From: Lactococcus sp. S-13
GTDB lineage: Bacteria; Bacillota; Bacilli; Lactobacillales; Streptococcaceae
Reading direction: 5' to 3'
Length of the DNA: 64,000 nt
Assembly: GCF_004210295.1 (NCBI RefSeq)
Contig: NZ_SDAK01000001.1
Location: 1,798,001 to 1,862,000 of the forward strand
Part shown: one piece after another, positions 42,010 to 50,800 of the stretch
How the letters are laid out: each line of letters starts with the position of its first letter
Numbering within the stretch: the stretch's first letter is position 1
Position numbers and translations under genes: made by a program
The notes under the pieces: model-generated
What the model was told of the DNA's origin: nothing
Seen by the model: the letters and a program-made list of their open reading frames with translations, nothing else
The model's database searches: none

Positions 42010-42231
42010 TTTCCTCCATATTATTTAAATATCATTACTCATTTTATCATACTTTTGTAAAATAAAACAGTTATTATGAACGTCTTTTTAGAAATTTAAC
42101 TTTTGTCAGCGATATCATGACTTTTTGTACAAATAAAAAGTTACTGACGGACTCCCTCGGTAACTTTTTCCTAATAATTAATTTTTTGATTTGGATGATA
42201 GTAGTGGAAAATGCAGCCATTCTCAACAAAT
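42010..42231. other. Spacer between the Asp23 and rpmB genes
   Basis: No gene is visible. It contains a diverged repeat arm (GTTACTGACGG near 42141) and, on the minus strand, a TGATAAAAT extended -10 near 42043 that can drive the Asp23-fakA unit. The rest is AT-rich. Confidence 0.5.
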
Positions 42232-42256
42232 AAAAAACCCCGTCAGGTGACAGGAT
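42232..42256 (-). terminator. rpmB terminator
   Basis: Minus-strand CCTGTCA and TGACGGG arms (one T-G pair) are followed by GTTTTTT. Confidence 0.7.
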
Positions 42257-42283
42257 ATTTTTGTGTTTTGCAAAAAACAAAAA

Positions 42284-42478
42284 TTATACGCGTTCAACGC
42301 CTGCTGGCAATTTCTTCAAAGCTTTAGCTGAAGCCCAAACAGTTTTGATTTCGCCGTTTTCAAGAATAGTAACTTTTTGAAGATTAGGTTTAACTACACG
42401 TTTAGTTTGGTTCATCGCGTGTGAACGGTTGTTACTTGAAACAGTCTTACGACCAGTAAAATAACATTCTTTAGACAT
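42284..42478 (-). CDS. rpmB: 50S ribosomal protein L28
   Basis: 64-residue ribosomal protein beginning [20 protein letters not shown], with [16 protein letters not shown] after it. This is the standard L28 pattern. The zinc-binding Cys pairs of the C+ form are mostly absent (one Cys only), so it is the zinc-free type. GGAGG is upstream. In Firmicutes it usually lies next to the asp23/fakA genes, as here. Confidence 0.96.
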   Translation of the reverse strand: MSKECYFTGRKTVSSNNRSHAMNQTKRVVKPNLQKVTILENGEIKTVWASAKALKKLPAGVERV

Positions 42479-42598
42479 GGTATTTACCTCCCATTAGATT
42501 TTTATGCTTTTAAAAATAACATACTTGTTAAGTATAACATTTTTCGTTTAAAAAAATCAAGTTTTTTTCAATTTTTTGCTGTTTTTTTTCGCAGAATC

Positions 42599-42607
42599 TG
42601 CTAAAAT
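42599..42607 (+). promoter_or_regulatory. Extended -10 box 6 nt before the DUF1129 start
   Basis: TGCTAAAAT ends at 42607 and the ATG is at 42614, without a Shine-Dalgarno sequence. It is a candidate for leaderless transcription. A T-rich upstream region may act as an UP element. Confidence 0.5.
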
Positions 42608-42613
42608 GAAACT

Positions 42614-43273
42614 ATGGAAAATAATATTGAAGAACTCACAGGAAAGAACGAAGAATACATTCGTTCAGTGACGAAACAGCTCATGCTTATTGGCAAAACA
42701 GATGAAGAAGTTAAGGGAATTTTAAATGAAATTCTACCAGAAATCATCGAAGGACAAAAAAATGGTATTCTTGCTCGTAAATTATTAGGTGCACCAACCG
42801 ATTTTGTTCATCAATATCAGCCAAAAACAGCAGTCAAAAAAGTAAATGACAAAAATGAGGCTGCTGGTTTGATGTGGTTAGATAGTGCTCTACTTTTCTT
42901 AGGTTTTATCTCATTGCTCAATGGTTTCACGGCCCTTCTTACTTCCAAGGAACCTGTTTATCGTTTGGTGACAACGGTTCTCTCTGCAGCGGTTGCAGGG
43001 CTTGTCCTGTATTTGATGTATCGTTTCTTCTATCGTCCCAAAGCTGATGGAAGCCGTCAACAATGGAACTGGAAAGGCTTTTTGGCAACAGCCCTAGCTG
43101 TACTTGTCTGGATTGGGGTAACCACCTTCTCTAATATGCTTCCGGAATCAATCAATTTGCAAGTGTCAGCTATCGTTTGGATTGTCATCGGAGCGTTGGG
43201 ACTTGGCGCACGCTGGCTGCTTAAACGTCAATTCAATATTCAATCTGCTCTGGTTGCTCAACCTAGAAAATAA
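42614..43273 (+). CDS. DUF1129 family membrane protein
   Basis: 219-residue protein. The N-terminal cytosolic helical part (about 1-80, MENNIEELTGKNEEYIRSVT and then NEILPEIIEGQKNG) is followed by four hydrophobic helices (about 85-108, 115-140, 150-170 and 180-200). The layout is that of DUF1129, common in streptococci and lactococci and often found near magnesium or division genes. No known function. No ribosome-binding site precedes the ATG, and it may be leaderless. Confidence 0.78.
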   Translation: MENNIEELTGKNEEYIRSVTKQLMLIGKTDEEVKGILNEILPEIIEGQKNGILARKLLGAPTDFVHQYQPKTAVKKVNDKNEAAGLMWLDSALLFLGFISLLNGFTALLTSKEPVYRLVTTVLSAAVAGLVLYLMYRFFYRPKADGSRQQWNWKGFLATALAVLVWIGVTTFSNMLPESINLQVSAIVWIVIGALGLGARWLLKRQFNIQSALVAQPRK

Positions 43274-43296
43274 AAAACCTCGTGAGAGGCTTTTTT
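43272..43296 (+). terminator. Terminator after the DUF1129 gene
   Basis: AAAAAACCTC-GTGA-GAGGCTTTTTT. Confidence 0.85.
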
Positions 43297-43420
43297 ATTT
43301 TCTAGCGTTTTAAGAGTGAAAAAAGAAGAATTTAAGAGAGATTATTTCTTGACAAAGCCCCATTTGACAAGGTTTCATAACATGTTTTGTTAGAGGGGTT
43401 GTGAAATGAGATAAAGTTTG

Positions 43421-43429
43421 TGGTATAAT
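43421..43429 (+). promoter_or_regulatory. rmlACBD promoter (extended -10)
   Basis: TGGTATAAT, with TTGTGA 19 nt upstream as a loose -35. The hairpin TTTCATAAC / GTTGTGAAA (about 43373-43414) lies just upstream. The expected transcription start coincides with the ATG at 43435, which is in frame with rmlA. Confidence 0.65.
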
Positions 43430-43467
43430 GTTTGATGAATAACTATGATTATGGAGGTCCTTTTAAA

Positions 43468-44337
43468 ATGAAAGGGATTATTTTAGCAGGCGGTTCTGGA
43501 ACGCGCCTTTACCCGCTTACTCGTGCAGCCTCAAAACAATTGATGCCAATTTACGATAAACCAATGATTTACTACCCATTGTCAACATTGATGTTGGCTG
43601 GGATTAAAGACATTTTGATTATCTCAACCCCTACGGATACACCACGTTTTAAAGAACTTTTGCAAGATGGTTCTGAATTTGGAATTAACCTTCAATACGC
43701 TGTGCAACCTTCTCCAGATGGTTTGGCGCAAGCTTTCATCATCGGCGAAGAATTTATCGGTGATGACAATGTGGCTTTGATTTTGGGAGATAACATTTAT
43801 CATGGTCCGGGAATGTCTAAAATGCTTCAAAACGCTGCTGCTAAAGAAAAAGGGGCAACTGTCTTTGGCTATCACGTGCCAGACCCAGAACGTTTTGGTG
43901 TCGTTGAATTCGACGAAGACATGAATGCGATGTCTATTGAAGAAAAACCAGAAGCACCAAAATCAAATTATGCGGTAACTGGTCTTTACTTCTATGATAA
44001 TGATGTCGTTGAAATTGCTAAAAATATCAAACCTTCTCCTCGTGGCGAATTGGAAATCACAGACGTGAACAAAGCTTACCTTGAACGTGGTGACTTGTCA
44101 GTTGAACTCATGGGACGTGGTTTTGCATGGCTTGATACAGGAACACACGAATCACTCCTTGAAGCTGCGCAATACATCGAAACTGTTCAACGGATGCAAA
44201 ATATGCAAGTGGCAAACTTGGAAGAAATTGCCTACCGCATGGGTTATATCACCGCTGATGATGTTCGTAATTTGGCACAACCACTCAAGAAAAATGAGTA
44301 TGGACAATACCTACTTCGTTTGATTGGAGATAAATAA
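43468..44337 (+). CDS. rmlA: Glucose-1-phosphate thymidylyltransferase
   Basis: 289-residue enzyme that makes dTDP-glucose, the first step of dTDP-L-rhamnose synthesis. It has the nucleotide-binding loop [11 protein letters not shown] (8-18), the catalytic region [10 protein letters not shown] and [24 protein letters not shown] lies 10 nt before the ATG at 43468. An upstream in-frame ATG at 43435, placed right at the predicted transcript start, would add [11 protein letters not shown]. The stop overlaps rmlC by one base. It is the first gene of rmlACBD. Confidence 0.97.
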   Translation: MKGIILAGGSGTRLYPLTRAASKQLMPIYDKPMIYYPLSTLMLAGIKDILIISTPTDTPRFKELLQDGSEFGINLQYAVQPSPDGLAQAFIIGEEFIGDDNVALILGDNIYHGPGMSKMLQNAAAKEKGATVFGYHVPDPERFGVVEFDEDMNAMSIEEKPEAPKSNYAVTGLYFYDNDVVEIAKNIKPSPRGELEITDVNKAYLERGDLSVELMGRGFAWLDTGTHESLLEAAQYIETVQRMQNMQVANLEEIAYRMGYITADDVRNLAQPLKKNEYGQYLLRLIGDK

Positions 44338-44930
44338 TGACTGAGAACTTTTTCGGTAAGACACTTGCAAGCCGTGAAATTAGTCAAATTCCTGGAATGC
44401 TTGAATTTGACATTCCTGTCCATGGTGACAATCGTGGGTGGTTTAAAGAAAATTTCCAAAAAGAAAAAATGATGCCACTTGGTTTTCCAGAAAGCTTTTT
44501 TGCCGAAGGGAAATTACAAAACAATGTAAGTTTTTCTCGTAAAAATGTTTTGCGCGGGCTTCACGCGGAACCTTGGGATAAATACATTTCGGTAGCAGAT
44601 GGCGGTTCTGTACTCGGTTCATGGGTGGATCTTCGCGAAGGTGAAACTTTCGGGAATGTTTATCAAACTGTGATTGATGCCAGCAAGGGAATCTTTGTTC
44701 CTCGCGGCGTAGCCAATGGTTTCCAAGTGCTTTCAGATACAGTGTCTTACAGTTATTTGGTTAATGATTATTGGGCGCTTGAGCTTAAACCTAAATACGC
44801 TTTTGTGAATTATGCTGATCCAAGTCTTGGAATTAAGTGGGAAGATGTTGAACACGCTGAGGTTTCTGAAGCTGACAAAAATCATCCCCTTTTGAAAGAT
44901 GTAACACCGTTGAAAGCAGAAGAACTCTAA
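44337..44930 (+). CDS. rmlC: dTDP-4-dehydrorhamnose 3,5-epimerase
   Basis: 197-residue cupin epimerase, the third step of dTDP-rhamnose synthesis. Features are HGDNRGWFKENFQKEKM (about 29-45), VLRGLHAEPWDKYISV with the catalytic His (about 72-87) and GIFVPRGVANGFQ (about 119-131). The active-site Tyr lies near YSYLVNDYW. It is coupled to rmlA by a one-base overlap and its stop shares a base with the small gene that follows. Confidence 0.95.
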   Translation: MTENFFGKTLASREISQIPGMLEFDIPVHGDNRGWFKENFQKEKMMPLGFPESFFAEGKLQNNVSFSRKNVLRGLHAEPWDKYISVADGGSVLGSWVDLREGETFGNVYQTVIDASKGIFVPRGVANGFQVLSDTVSYSYLVNDYWALELKPKYAFVNYADPSLGIKWEDVEHAEVSEADKNHPLLKDVTPLKAEEL

Positions 44931-45184
44931 TGTTTGCGATGCATTTACGGACGAAAAAGCGCTTAGAATTTTGGCAGGTTGACAAGAACAGTGAGCAGCC
45001 GATTTGGGCAGAGAAAGCCTTTGTTACTGGTGGTTTTCGTTGGAGCGGTGAGCGTTTAGCTGTTCAGAATGTCGGTGGTCTGCTTAAAATGACGGTTCCT
45101 CTTGGCGATGTTATGGTTTTCAATGGAAAATATTTGAAAGCTGTACCCAAGGCTAAATTTATGCGTGAGTATCGTGTGGATTGA
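44930..45184 (+). CDS. Small conserved-looking protein between rmlC and rmlB
   Basis: Unrecognised 84-residue soluble protein, basic, with a likely beta-rich fold: RLEFWQVDKNSEQPIWAEKA, then GGFRWSGERLAVQNVGG and MVFNGKYLKAVPKAKF. It overlaps the rmlC stop by one base, so it is translationally coupled and certainly part of the operon transcript. It has no membrane segment. The position hints at a role in rhamnose-nucleotide supply or its regulation, but none can be read from sequence. Confidence 0.6.
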   Translation: MFAMHLRTKKRLEFWQVDKNSEQPIWAEKAFVTGGFRWSGERLAVQNVGGLLKMTVPLGDVMVFNGKYLKAVPKAKFMREYRVD

Positions 45185-45209
45185 GAATTTCACAAAGACT
45201 AAAGTTTAA

Positions 45210-46277
<1,068 letters not shown>

Positions 46278-46291
46278 ATCGTTTTATTGAT

Positions 46292-46440
46292 GGAGAAAAT
46301 GCTGACGGAAACAAAAATCTTCTGTTAGTCAGGAAAAAATACTGACGGAAATTTTCGTCAGTAAATTTTCTAACTTGGGAGCTTTATGTCAGTGTTTTTT
46401 CTGAGCTGCGCGCTTTTCGTCAGTAAATTTTCTGAAATTC
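46292..46440. repeat. Dense CTGACG repeat cluster after rmlB
   Basis: Half-sites at 46292 (GGAGAAAATGCTGACGG), 46332 (GGAAAAAATACTGACGG), 46355 (CGTCAGTAAATTTTCT), 46388 (TGTCAGTGTTTTTTCT) and 46418 (CGTCAGTAAATTTTCTG). The last contains AATTTTCTGAAATTC (46426-46440), which resembles a CodY box with two mismatches. Confidence 0.78.
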
Positions 46441-46474
46441 CAATGAACATTAGTTTCATAGGGAAGGAGTAAGG

Positions 46475-46702
46475 ATGAAAATAGCGGTTGAAACAGCCTG
46501 TCAGTCATTCAGGTGTCGCCAAACATATTGGTGTTCCTGTTTGGGCAGGAAAAAGTGCTGACGGGGACTGAGTTTTTGAAGAGCAAAAAGCCATCAAGTT
46601 GGATTTTATGAATTCTTGGACTTCTCAGTTTGATTTTCGTCATGATTACTGTTTTTGTGATGATACGCGTGATGAACTAAATTATTGATAAAATAAAACA
46701 AG
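46475..46702 (+). pseudogene. Remnant of a small gene
   Basis: GGAAGGAGT precedes the ATG at 46475, which gives MKIAVETACQSF and then 16 further residues before a stop. An overlapping frame reads HSGVAKHIGVPVWAG, more protein-like. A repeat half-site (46546-46561) sits at the break. The end codes for a hydrophobic helix in another frame. Probably a frameshifted, repeat-interrupted gene. The family is unknown. Confidence 0.35.
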
Positions 46703-46727
46703 CAAAAAGTAAGAATTTGGAGAACAC

Positions 46728-47627
46728 ATGATTTTAATTACTGGTGGAAATGGACAACTCGGGACAGAATTGCGCCATTTGCTCGATGAGCGTGGTGTGG
46801 TTTATACGGCAGCGGACGTGAACGAGCTTGATATTACGGATAAAGCGGCAGTTGACACCTTTTTCGATGCTCATAAACCTGAATTGGTTTACCATTGTGC
46901 AGCTTACACGGCAGTGGATAAGGCCGAAGATGAAGGTAAAGAATTAGACGAAAAAATCAACGTTGATGGAACGAAAAATGTGGCTGAGGCAGCTGCTCGA
47001 GTAGGCGCAACGATTGTCTACATCTCAACTGACTACGTTTTTGGTGGCACTTTGCCGATTGGTCAAGAATGGCCAGTTGATGCACCCAAAGCGCCTGAAT
47101 CTGAATACGGTCGTACTAAACACTTAGGTGAAGAAGCGGTCAAAGCGAGTGGAGCGAAGTTCTACATCGTCCGCACAGCTTGGGTATTTGGCAGCTACGG
47201 GCCAAACTTTGTTTTCACCATGCAAAACTTGGCGACACGTTTCCCAGAGTTGACGGTGGTCAACGACCAACACGGCCGTCCAACTTGGACTCGTACGCTG
47301 GCTGAGTTCATGGTTTATTTGGTGAATGAAAAAGCGGACTTTGGTTTCTATCATTTGACTAACGACGCAGCGCCTGGTGAAGATGTGACTTGGTTTGATT
47401 TTGCCAAGGAAATCTTGAAAGACACTGACGTGGTTGTAAAACCTGTGGATTCAAGCAAATTCCCAGCCAAAGCTAAACGGCCTTTCAACTCAACGATGAG
47501 CCTTGAAAAAGCCAAAGCCACAGGCTTTGTCATTCCAACATGGCAAGAAGCGTTGGCGAAAATGCTTGAAGTCGGCGATTTACGTGAAAACAAAGACGTT
47601 GCCAAAGGCGAAATCAACAAAAAATAA
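46728..47627 (+). CDS. rmlD: dTDP-4-dehydrorhamnose reductase
   Basis: 299-residue NADPH-dependent reductase that completes dTDP-L-rhamnose. It has the Rossmann motif GGNGQLGTELRHLL (6-19), HCAAYTAVDKAEDEG (about 62-76), YISTDYVFGG (about 101-110) and the catalytic YGRTKHLGE (Tyr and Lys, about 127-135). GGAG precedes the ATG. The product feeds the rgp rhamnosyltransferases downstream. A repeat pair and a strong terminator follow. Confidence 0.96.
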   Translation: MILITGGNGQLGTELRHLLDERGVVYTAADVNELDITDKAAVDTFFDAHKPELVYHCAAYTAVDKAEDEGKELDEKINVDGTKNVAEAAARVGATIVYISTDYVFGGTLPIGQEWPVDAPKAPESEYGRTKHLGEEAVKASGAKFYIVRTAWVFGSYGPNFVFTMQNLATRFPELTVVNDQHGRPTWTRTLAEFMVYLVNEKADFGFYHLTNDAAPGEDVTWFDFAKEILKDTDVVVKPVDSSKFPAKAKRPFNSTMSLEKAKATGFVIPTWQEALAKMLEVGDLRENKDVAKGEINKK

Positions 47628-47662
47628 GAAAAAATACTGACGAAAAATTCCGTCAGTAAAAA
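47627..47662. repeat. CTGACG repeat inverted pair after rmlD
   Basis: AGAAAAAATACTGACGAAAA is followed by TTCCGTCAGTAAAAAATG. Confidence 0.75.
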
Positions 47663-47671
47663 ATGAACAAA

Positions 47672-47717
47672 AGAACTCCTGCCAGCACCTAAAAAGTACT
47701 GGCAGAGTTCTCGTTTT
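47672..47717 (+). terminator. rml operon terminator
   Basis: AGAACTC-CTGCCAG and CTGGCA-GAGTTCT arms with a loop of about 14 nt, then CGTTTT. It probably separates the rml and rgp transcripts, at least partly. Confidence 0.78.
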
Positions 47718-47730
47718 GAGAGGCTAAATG

Positions 47731-47885
47731 CGCCCGAAGGAAGCATTTAGGTTGCGGATAAGATTTTGCATCGCAAAATTTCGGCAGCGCCCGAAGGAAG
47801 CGTTTAGGTTGCAGATAAGATTTTGCATCGCAAAATTTCGGCAGCGCCCGAAGGAAGCATTTAGGTTGCGGCTGAATTTTGCACA
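47731..47885. repeat. 57-bp tandem repeat before rgpA
   Basis: Units begin CGCCCGAAGGAAGC at 47731, 47788 and 47845 with a period of exactly 57 bp. The third is partial. Each full unit holds the hairpin ATTTTGC-ATC-GCAAAAT. The copies differ at few positions, so the array is young and may vary between strains. The frame stays open on the minus strand with a 19-residue period, but without a gene context. Confidence 0.9.
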
Positions 47886-47912
47886 GCAAAAATAAAAAAT
47901 AAAAGGAGCAGC

Positions 47913-49064
47913 ATGAAAAAGCATGTTTTTATCGTTGGGAGTCGTGGATTACCAGCGAAATATGGCGGATTTGAAACTTTTGTGGAAGAACTCGTCAAGC
48001 ACCAAAATAATAAAAATATTAAATATCATGTGGCTTGTCAAAGCGAGAACTCAGATAAAGGGCGGCCAGGTGAGCATTTTGACTATCTGGGCGCAGATTG
48101 TTTTGTTATCAAAGTCCCAAATATTGGCCCTGCGCGCGTGATTGCTTACGATATGTTGGCCATCAATGCGGCGCTCAAAATTTGCCAAAAGGAACAAATT
48201 GAGCAGCCAATTTTCTATATTTTGGGCAATACAATCGGTGGATTCATCGGACATTTTGCCCGAAAAATTCATAAAATTGGTGGAAAGATTTTTGTCAATC
48301 CCGACGGATTAGAATGGAAACGAACAAAATGGCCAGCGCCTGTCCGTCATTATCTCAAATATGCCGAGAAAAAAATGGTACAAAAAGCGGACTTGATCAT
48401 CTCAGATAACGCTGGAATCAAAGATTATTTGACGGCTGAATATGGTAAAGTCAGCTCAGAAGTTATCGCTTACGGCACCGAAAAATTCCAATCCGATTTG
48501 ACAGAATCGAAAACTTTGGTAAAATATAAAGTTAGTGATTATTATTTGATTGTAGGTCGCTTTGTACCTGAGAATAATTATGAAACACTCATTAGAAGGT
48601 TCATGGAAAGTCCCATTGAACGCGATTTGGTGATTATCACTAACCACGAGGGCAATGCTTATTTTGAAGAGTTGCGCGCAAAAACGCAATTTGATCAAGA
48701 TTCGCGGATAAAATTTATCGGCACAGTTTATGATCAAAATGAGTTGCGCTACATTCGTGAACACGCCTTTGCTTACTTGCACGGTCATGAAGTTGGTGGG
48801 ACGAACCCAGGACTCTTGGAGGCCATGTGGTCAACCAAAGTCAATGTGGTTTTGGGGGTCAATTTCAACCGAACGACAGCCGGAGATTCCGTCATTTATT
48901 TTGACAAAGAGAATTTGCTGACGGTTTTGTCGTCAGTAGAAAACCTGACCAATGACGAACGTCAAAGTTTGCAAGGCAAAGCGCACAAAATTATCGAAGA
49001 AAAATACACTTGGGAGCATATCTGCGCCAAGTATGAGGAACTTTTTTTGCCCCATGAAAGTTAA
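47913..49064 (+). CDS. rgpA: Rhamnosyltransferase RgpA
   Basis: 383-residue GT4 enzyme that starts the cell-wall rhamnan on a lipid-linked GlcNAc. The DUF1972 N-terminal domain (about 3-185) begins HVFIVGSRGLPAKYGGFETF. The GT-B C-terminal domain carries YLIVGRFVPENNYE and HGHEVGGTNPGLLEAM (about 288-303). AAAAGGAG precedes the ATG. The stretch KENLLTVLSSVENLT near residues 332-346 is encoded by a dispersed-repeat pair. The gene overlaps rgpB by 11 bp. Confidence 0.93.
   Translation: MKKHVFIVGSRGLPAKYGGFETFVEELVKHQNNKNIKYHVACQSENSDKGRPGEHFDYLGADCFVIKVPNIGPARVIAYDMLAINAALKICQKEQIEQPIFYILGNTIGGFIGHFARKIHKIGGKIFVNPDGLEWKRTKWPAPVRHYLKYAEKKMVQKADLIISDNAGIKDYLTAEYGKVSSEVIAYGTEKFQSDLTESKTLVKYKVSDYYLIVGRFVPENNYETLIRRFMESPIERDLVIITNHEGNAYFEELRAKTQFDQDSRIKFIGTVYDQNELRYIREHAFAYLHGHEVGGTNPGLLEAMWSTKVNVVLGVNFNRTTAGDSVIYFDKENLLTVLSSVENLTNDERQSLQGKAHKIIEEKYTWEHICAKYEELFLPHES
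48908..48944. repeat. CTGACG repeat pair inside rgpA
   Basis: AGAGAATTTGCTGACGG (48908) and CGTCAGTAGAAAA (48931) form an inverted pair that remains in the rgpA frame. Confidence 0.65.
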
Positions 49065-49992
49065 TATATTAATGTCAACCTACAATGGCGAAAAGTTTGT
49101 CGCCGAGCAGATTGAGAGCATACAGCAACAAACTTTTGCTGACTGGAAGCTGCTGATTCGCGATGACGGATCTACTGACAAAACTTGCGAAATTGCTGAC
49201 GAATTTGCCAAAAATGACCCACGCATTCAGCTGATTAAAGCTGAAAATGTTGGCGTCATTCAATCTTTTTACGAACTCGTTAAAACAGAGGAAGCTGACT
49301 TTTATTTCTTTGCTGACCAAGATGATTATTGGTTGCCAGAAAAATTAGAAATCATCCTTGCTCAAGCCCAAAAACACGATAATACTAAACCAGTCATGTA
49401 TTACACGGACTTGAAAGTGACAGACAAAAATCTGTCAGTAACTTCTGAGTCCATGATTAAAAGTCAATCCGATCACGCCAATACTCAACTTGTGCAAGAA
49501 TTGACTGAAAACACCGTTACCGGTGGCGCAAGTATGATTAACCATGCCCTTGCGACGCTTTGGCAAACGACGAGCGACATCATCATGCACGATTGGTATT
49601 TGGCAGTACTTGCCAGTGCCGTCGGAGAATTGGTCTATATCGACCAACCGACCCATCTATATAGACAGCACGAATCCAACGTTTTAGGAGCCAGAACCCT
49701 GTCAAAACGCATGAAAAAGTGGCTGCATCCTAGCTTATGGTTTGAAAAATACTGGTGGTTAATCTCGTCCAGCCAAAACCAAGCAGAGAAATTGCTGACG
49801 GAACAAGAAAATTTACTGACGGAATCCAACAAACAGCTTATCAAAGCTTACGTCAGCATTTTGGAACAACCCAAAGCCAAACGCCGTGAAATTCTTGAAA
49901 AATTTAACTTACGTAAGAATAAAAATTATCATACAAGAATCTTTCGCACACTCATCATCACAAAATTTGCATACAAAGGAAAAAACAAATGA
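49054..49992 (+). CDS. rgpB: Rhamnosyltransferase RgpB (GT2)
   Basis: 312-residue GT-A glycosyltransferase that extends the rhamnan on the cytosolic face. It has the N-terminal MKVNILMSTYNGEKFVAEQI, RDDGSTDKT (about 39-47) and FFADQDDYWLPEK (the metal-binding DxD region, about 87-99). The ATG at 49054 starts inside the rgpA end. An earlier frame start at 48952 lies well within rgpA. The segment AEKLLTEQENLLTESNKQ (about 245-262) is encoded by two repeat half-sites in a linker-like region. Confidence 0.92.
   Translation: MKVNILMSTYNGEKFVAEQIESIQQQTFADWKLLIRDDGSTDKTCEIADEFAKNDPRIQLIKAENVGVIQSFYELVKTEEADFYFFADQDDYWLPEKLEIILAQAQKHDNTKPVMYYTDLKVTDKNLSVTSESMIKSQSDHANTQLVQELTENTVTGGASMINHALATLWQTTSDIIMHDWYLAVLASAVGELVYIDQPTHLYRQHESNVLGARTLSKRMKKWLHPSLWFEKYWWLISSSQNQAEKLLTEQENLLTESNKQLIKAYVSILEQPKAKRREILEKFNLRKNKNYHTRIFRTLIITKFAYKGKNK
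49785..49864 (+). repeat. CTGACG repeats inside rgpB
   Basis: AGAGAAATTGCTGACGG (49785) and AGAAAATTTACTGACGG (49806) are direct copies 21 bp apart. ACGTCAGCATTTTGG (49850) is an inverted copy. All three are in frame within the 3' third of rgpB. Confidence 0.65.
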
Positions 49993-50798
49993 ATTTCTTC
50001 AACCGTAGAAATCAAATTCTACTCAAAGAACTCGTCAAAACCGATTTTAAATTAAGGTACCAAGGAAGCGCGATCGGTTACCTGTGGTCTATTTTAAAAC
50101 CTGTTTTACTCTTCGTTATCATGTACACGGTTTTTGTTCGTTTCCTGCGTTTTGGAGATGCAATTCCACACTTTGCGGTCGCTTTGCTTTTAGCCTTGAC
50201 CTTATGGAACTTCTTTGCAGAAACCACAAACATGGGAATGCTTTCCATTGTTTCTAATGGCGCACTGCTTCGAAAAATAAGTTTTTCTAAACCAATCATC
50301 ATTTTCTCAGTCGTTGCTAACGCCTTGATTAATTTTATGATTAGCCTTGTCGTTGTTATCATTTTTGCTGTAATCAACGGCGTTCAAATGAGTTGGACAG
50401 TTATTTTTGCAGTCCCTCTCATTTTAGAACTTGTCTTATTCGCTACAGGAGTTGCCTTCATCCTCTCTACTTTATTTGTCAAATTTCGGGACTTAGGGCC
50501 AGTTTGGGAAGTAGGAATGCAAGCAGGACTTTACGGAACACCAATTATCTATCCAATTGTTCAAGTTTCAAAAACACATCCTGAAATAGCAAAACTATTA
50601 ATGATGAACCCTATCGCTCAAATTGTTCAGGATATGCGTTATATTTTGACTTTCAGCAATAATACGAATCCGACGGTATGGCAAATGGTTCACAATCCAT
50701 TTATCGTCGTCATTCCTTACATCATTCCTCCTATTGTATTTGCCTTAGGACTATGGATTTTTACCAAAAACTCCAACAAATTTGCGGAGACCATCTAA
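49989..50798 (+). CDS. rgpC: Polysaccharide ABC transporter permease RgpC
   Basis: 269-residue ABC-2 type permease that exports the lipid-linked rhamnan. The N-terminal amphipathic KELVKTDFKLRYQGSAIGYL precedes six hydrophobic helices (starting about 32, 60, 105, 140, 175 and 235). Its start overlaps the rgpB stop (ATGA), so it is coupled. The partner ATPase is the next gene. Confidence 0.94.
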   Translation: MNFFNRRNQILLKELVKTDFKLRYQGSAIGYLWSILKPVLLFVIMYTVFVRFLRFGDAIPHFAVALLLALTLWNFFAETTNMGMLSIVSNGALLRKISFSKPIIIFSVVANALINFMISLVVVIIFAVINGVQMSWTVIFAVPLILELVLFATGVAFILSTLFVKFRDLGPVWEVGMQAGLYGTPIIYPIVQVSKTHPEIAKLLMMNPIAQIVQDMRYILTFSNNTNPTVWQMVHNPFIVVIPYIIPPIVFALGLWIFTKNSNKFAETI

Positions 50799-50800
50799 AT

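Larger units (their letters stand above)
46278..46727. other. rmlB-rmlD spacer with repeats and gene remnants
   Basis: 450 bp without an intact gene. The first 160 bp are CTGACG repeats. A good Shine-Dalgarno sequence then precedes an ATG at 46475 whose frame soon stops. Near the end, one frame reads like a C-terminal membrane helix (LLSLIFVMITVFVMIRVMN, then stop). This looks like a decayed small gene interrupted by repeats. Confidence 0.5.

Noticed and set aside
47731-47885. CRISPR-like array
   Set aside because: The units are directly contiguous near-identical tandem copies without unique spacers, and there are no cas genes.
47689-47924. Minus-strand open frames with a 19-residue repeat over the 57-bp array
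   Set aside because: They exist only because the 57-bp period is a multiple of three. There is no ribosome-binding site or neighbouring gene on that strand.
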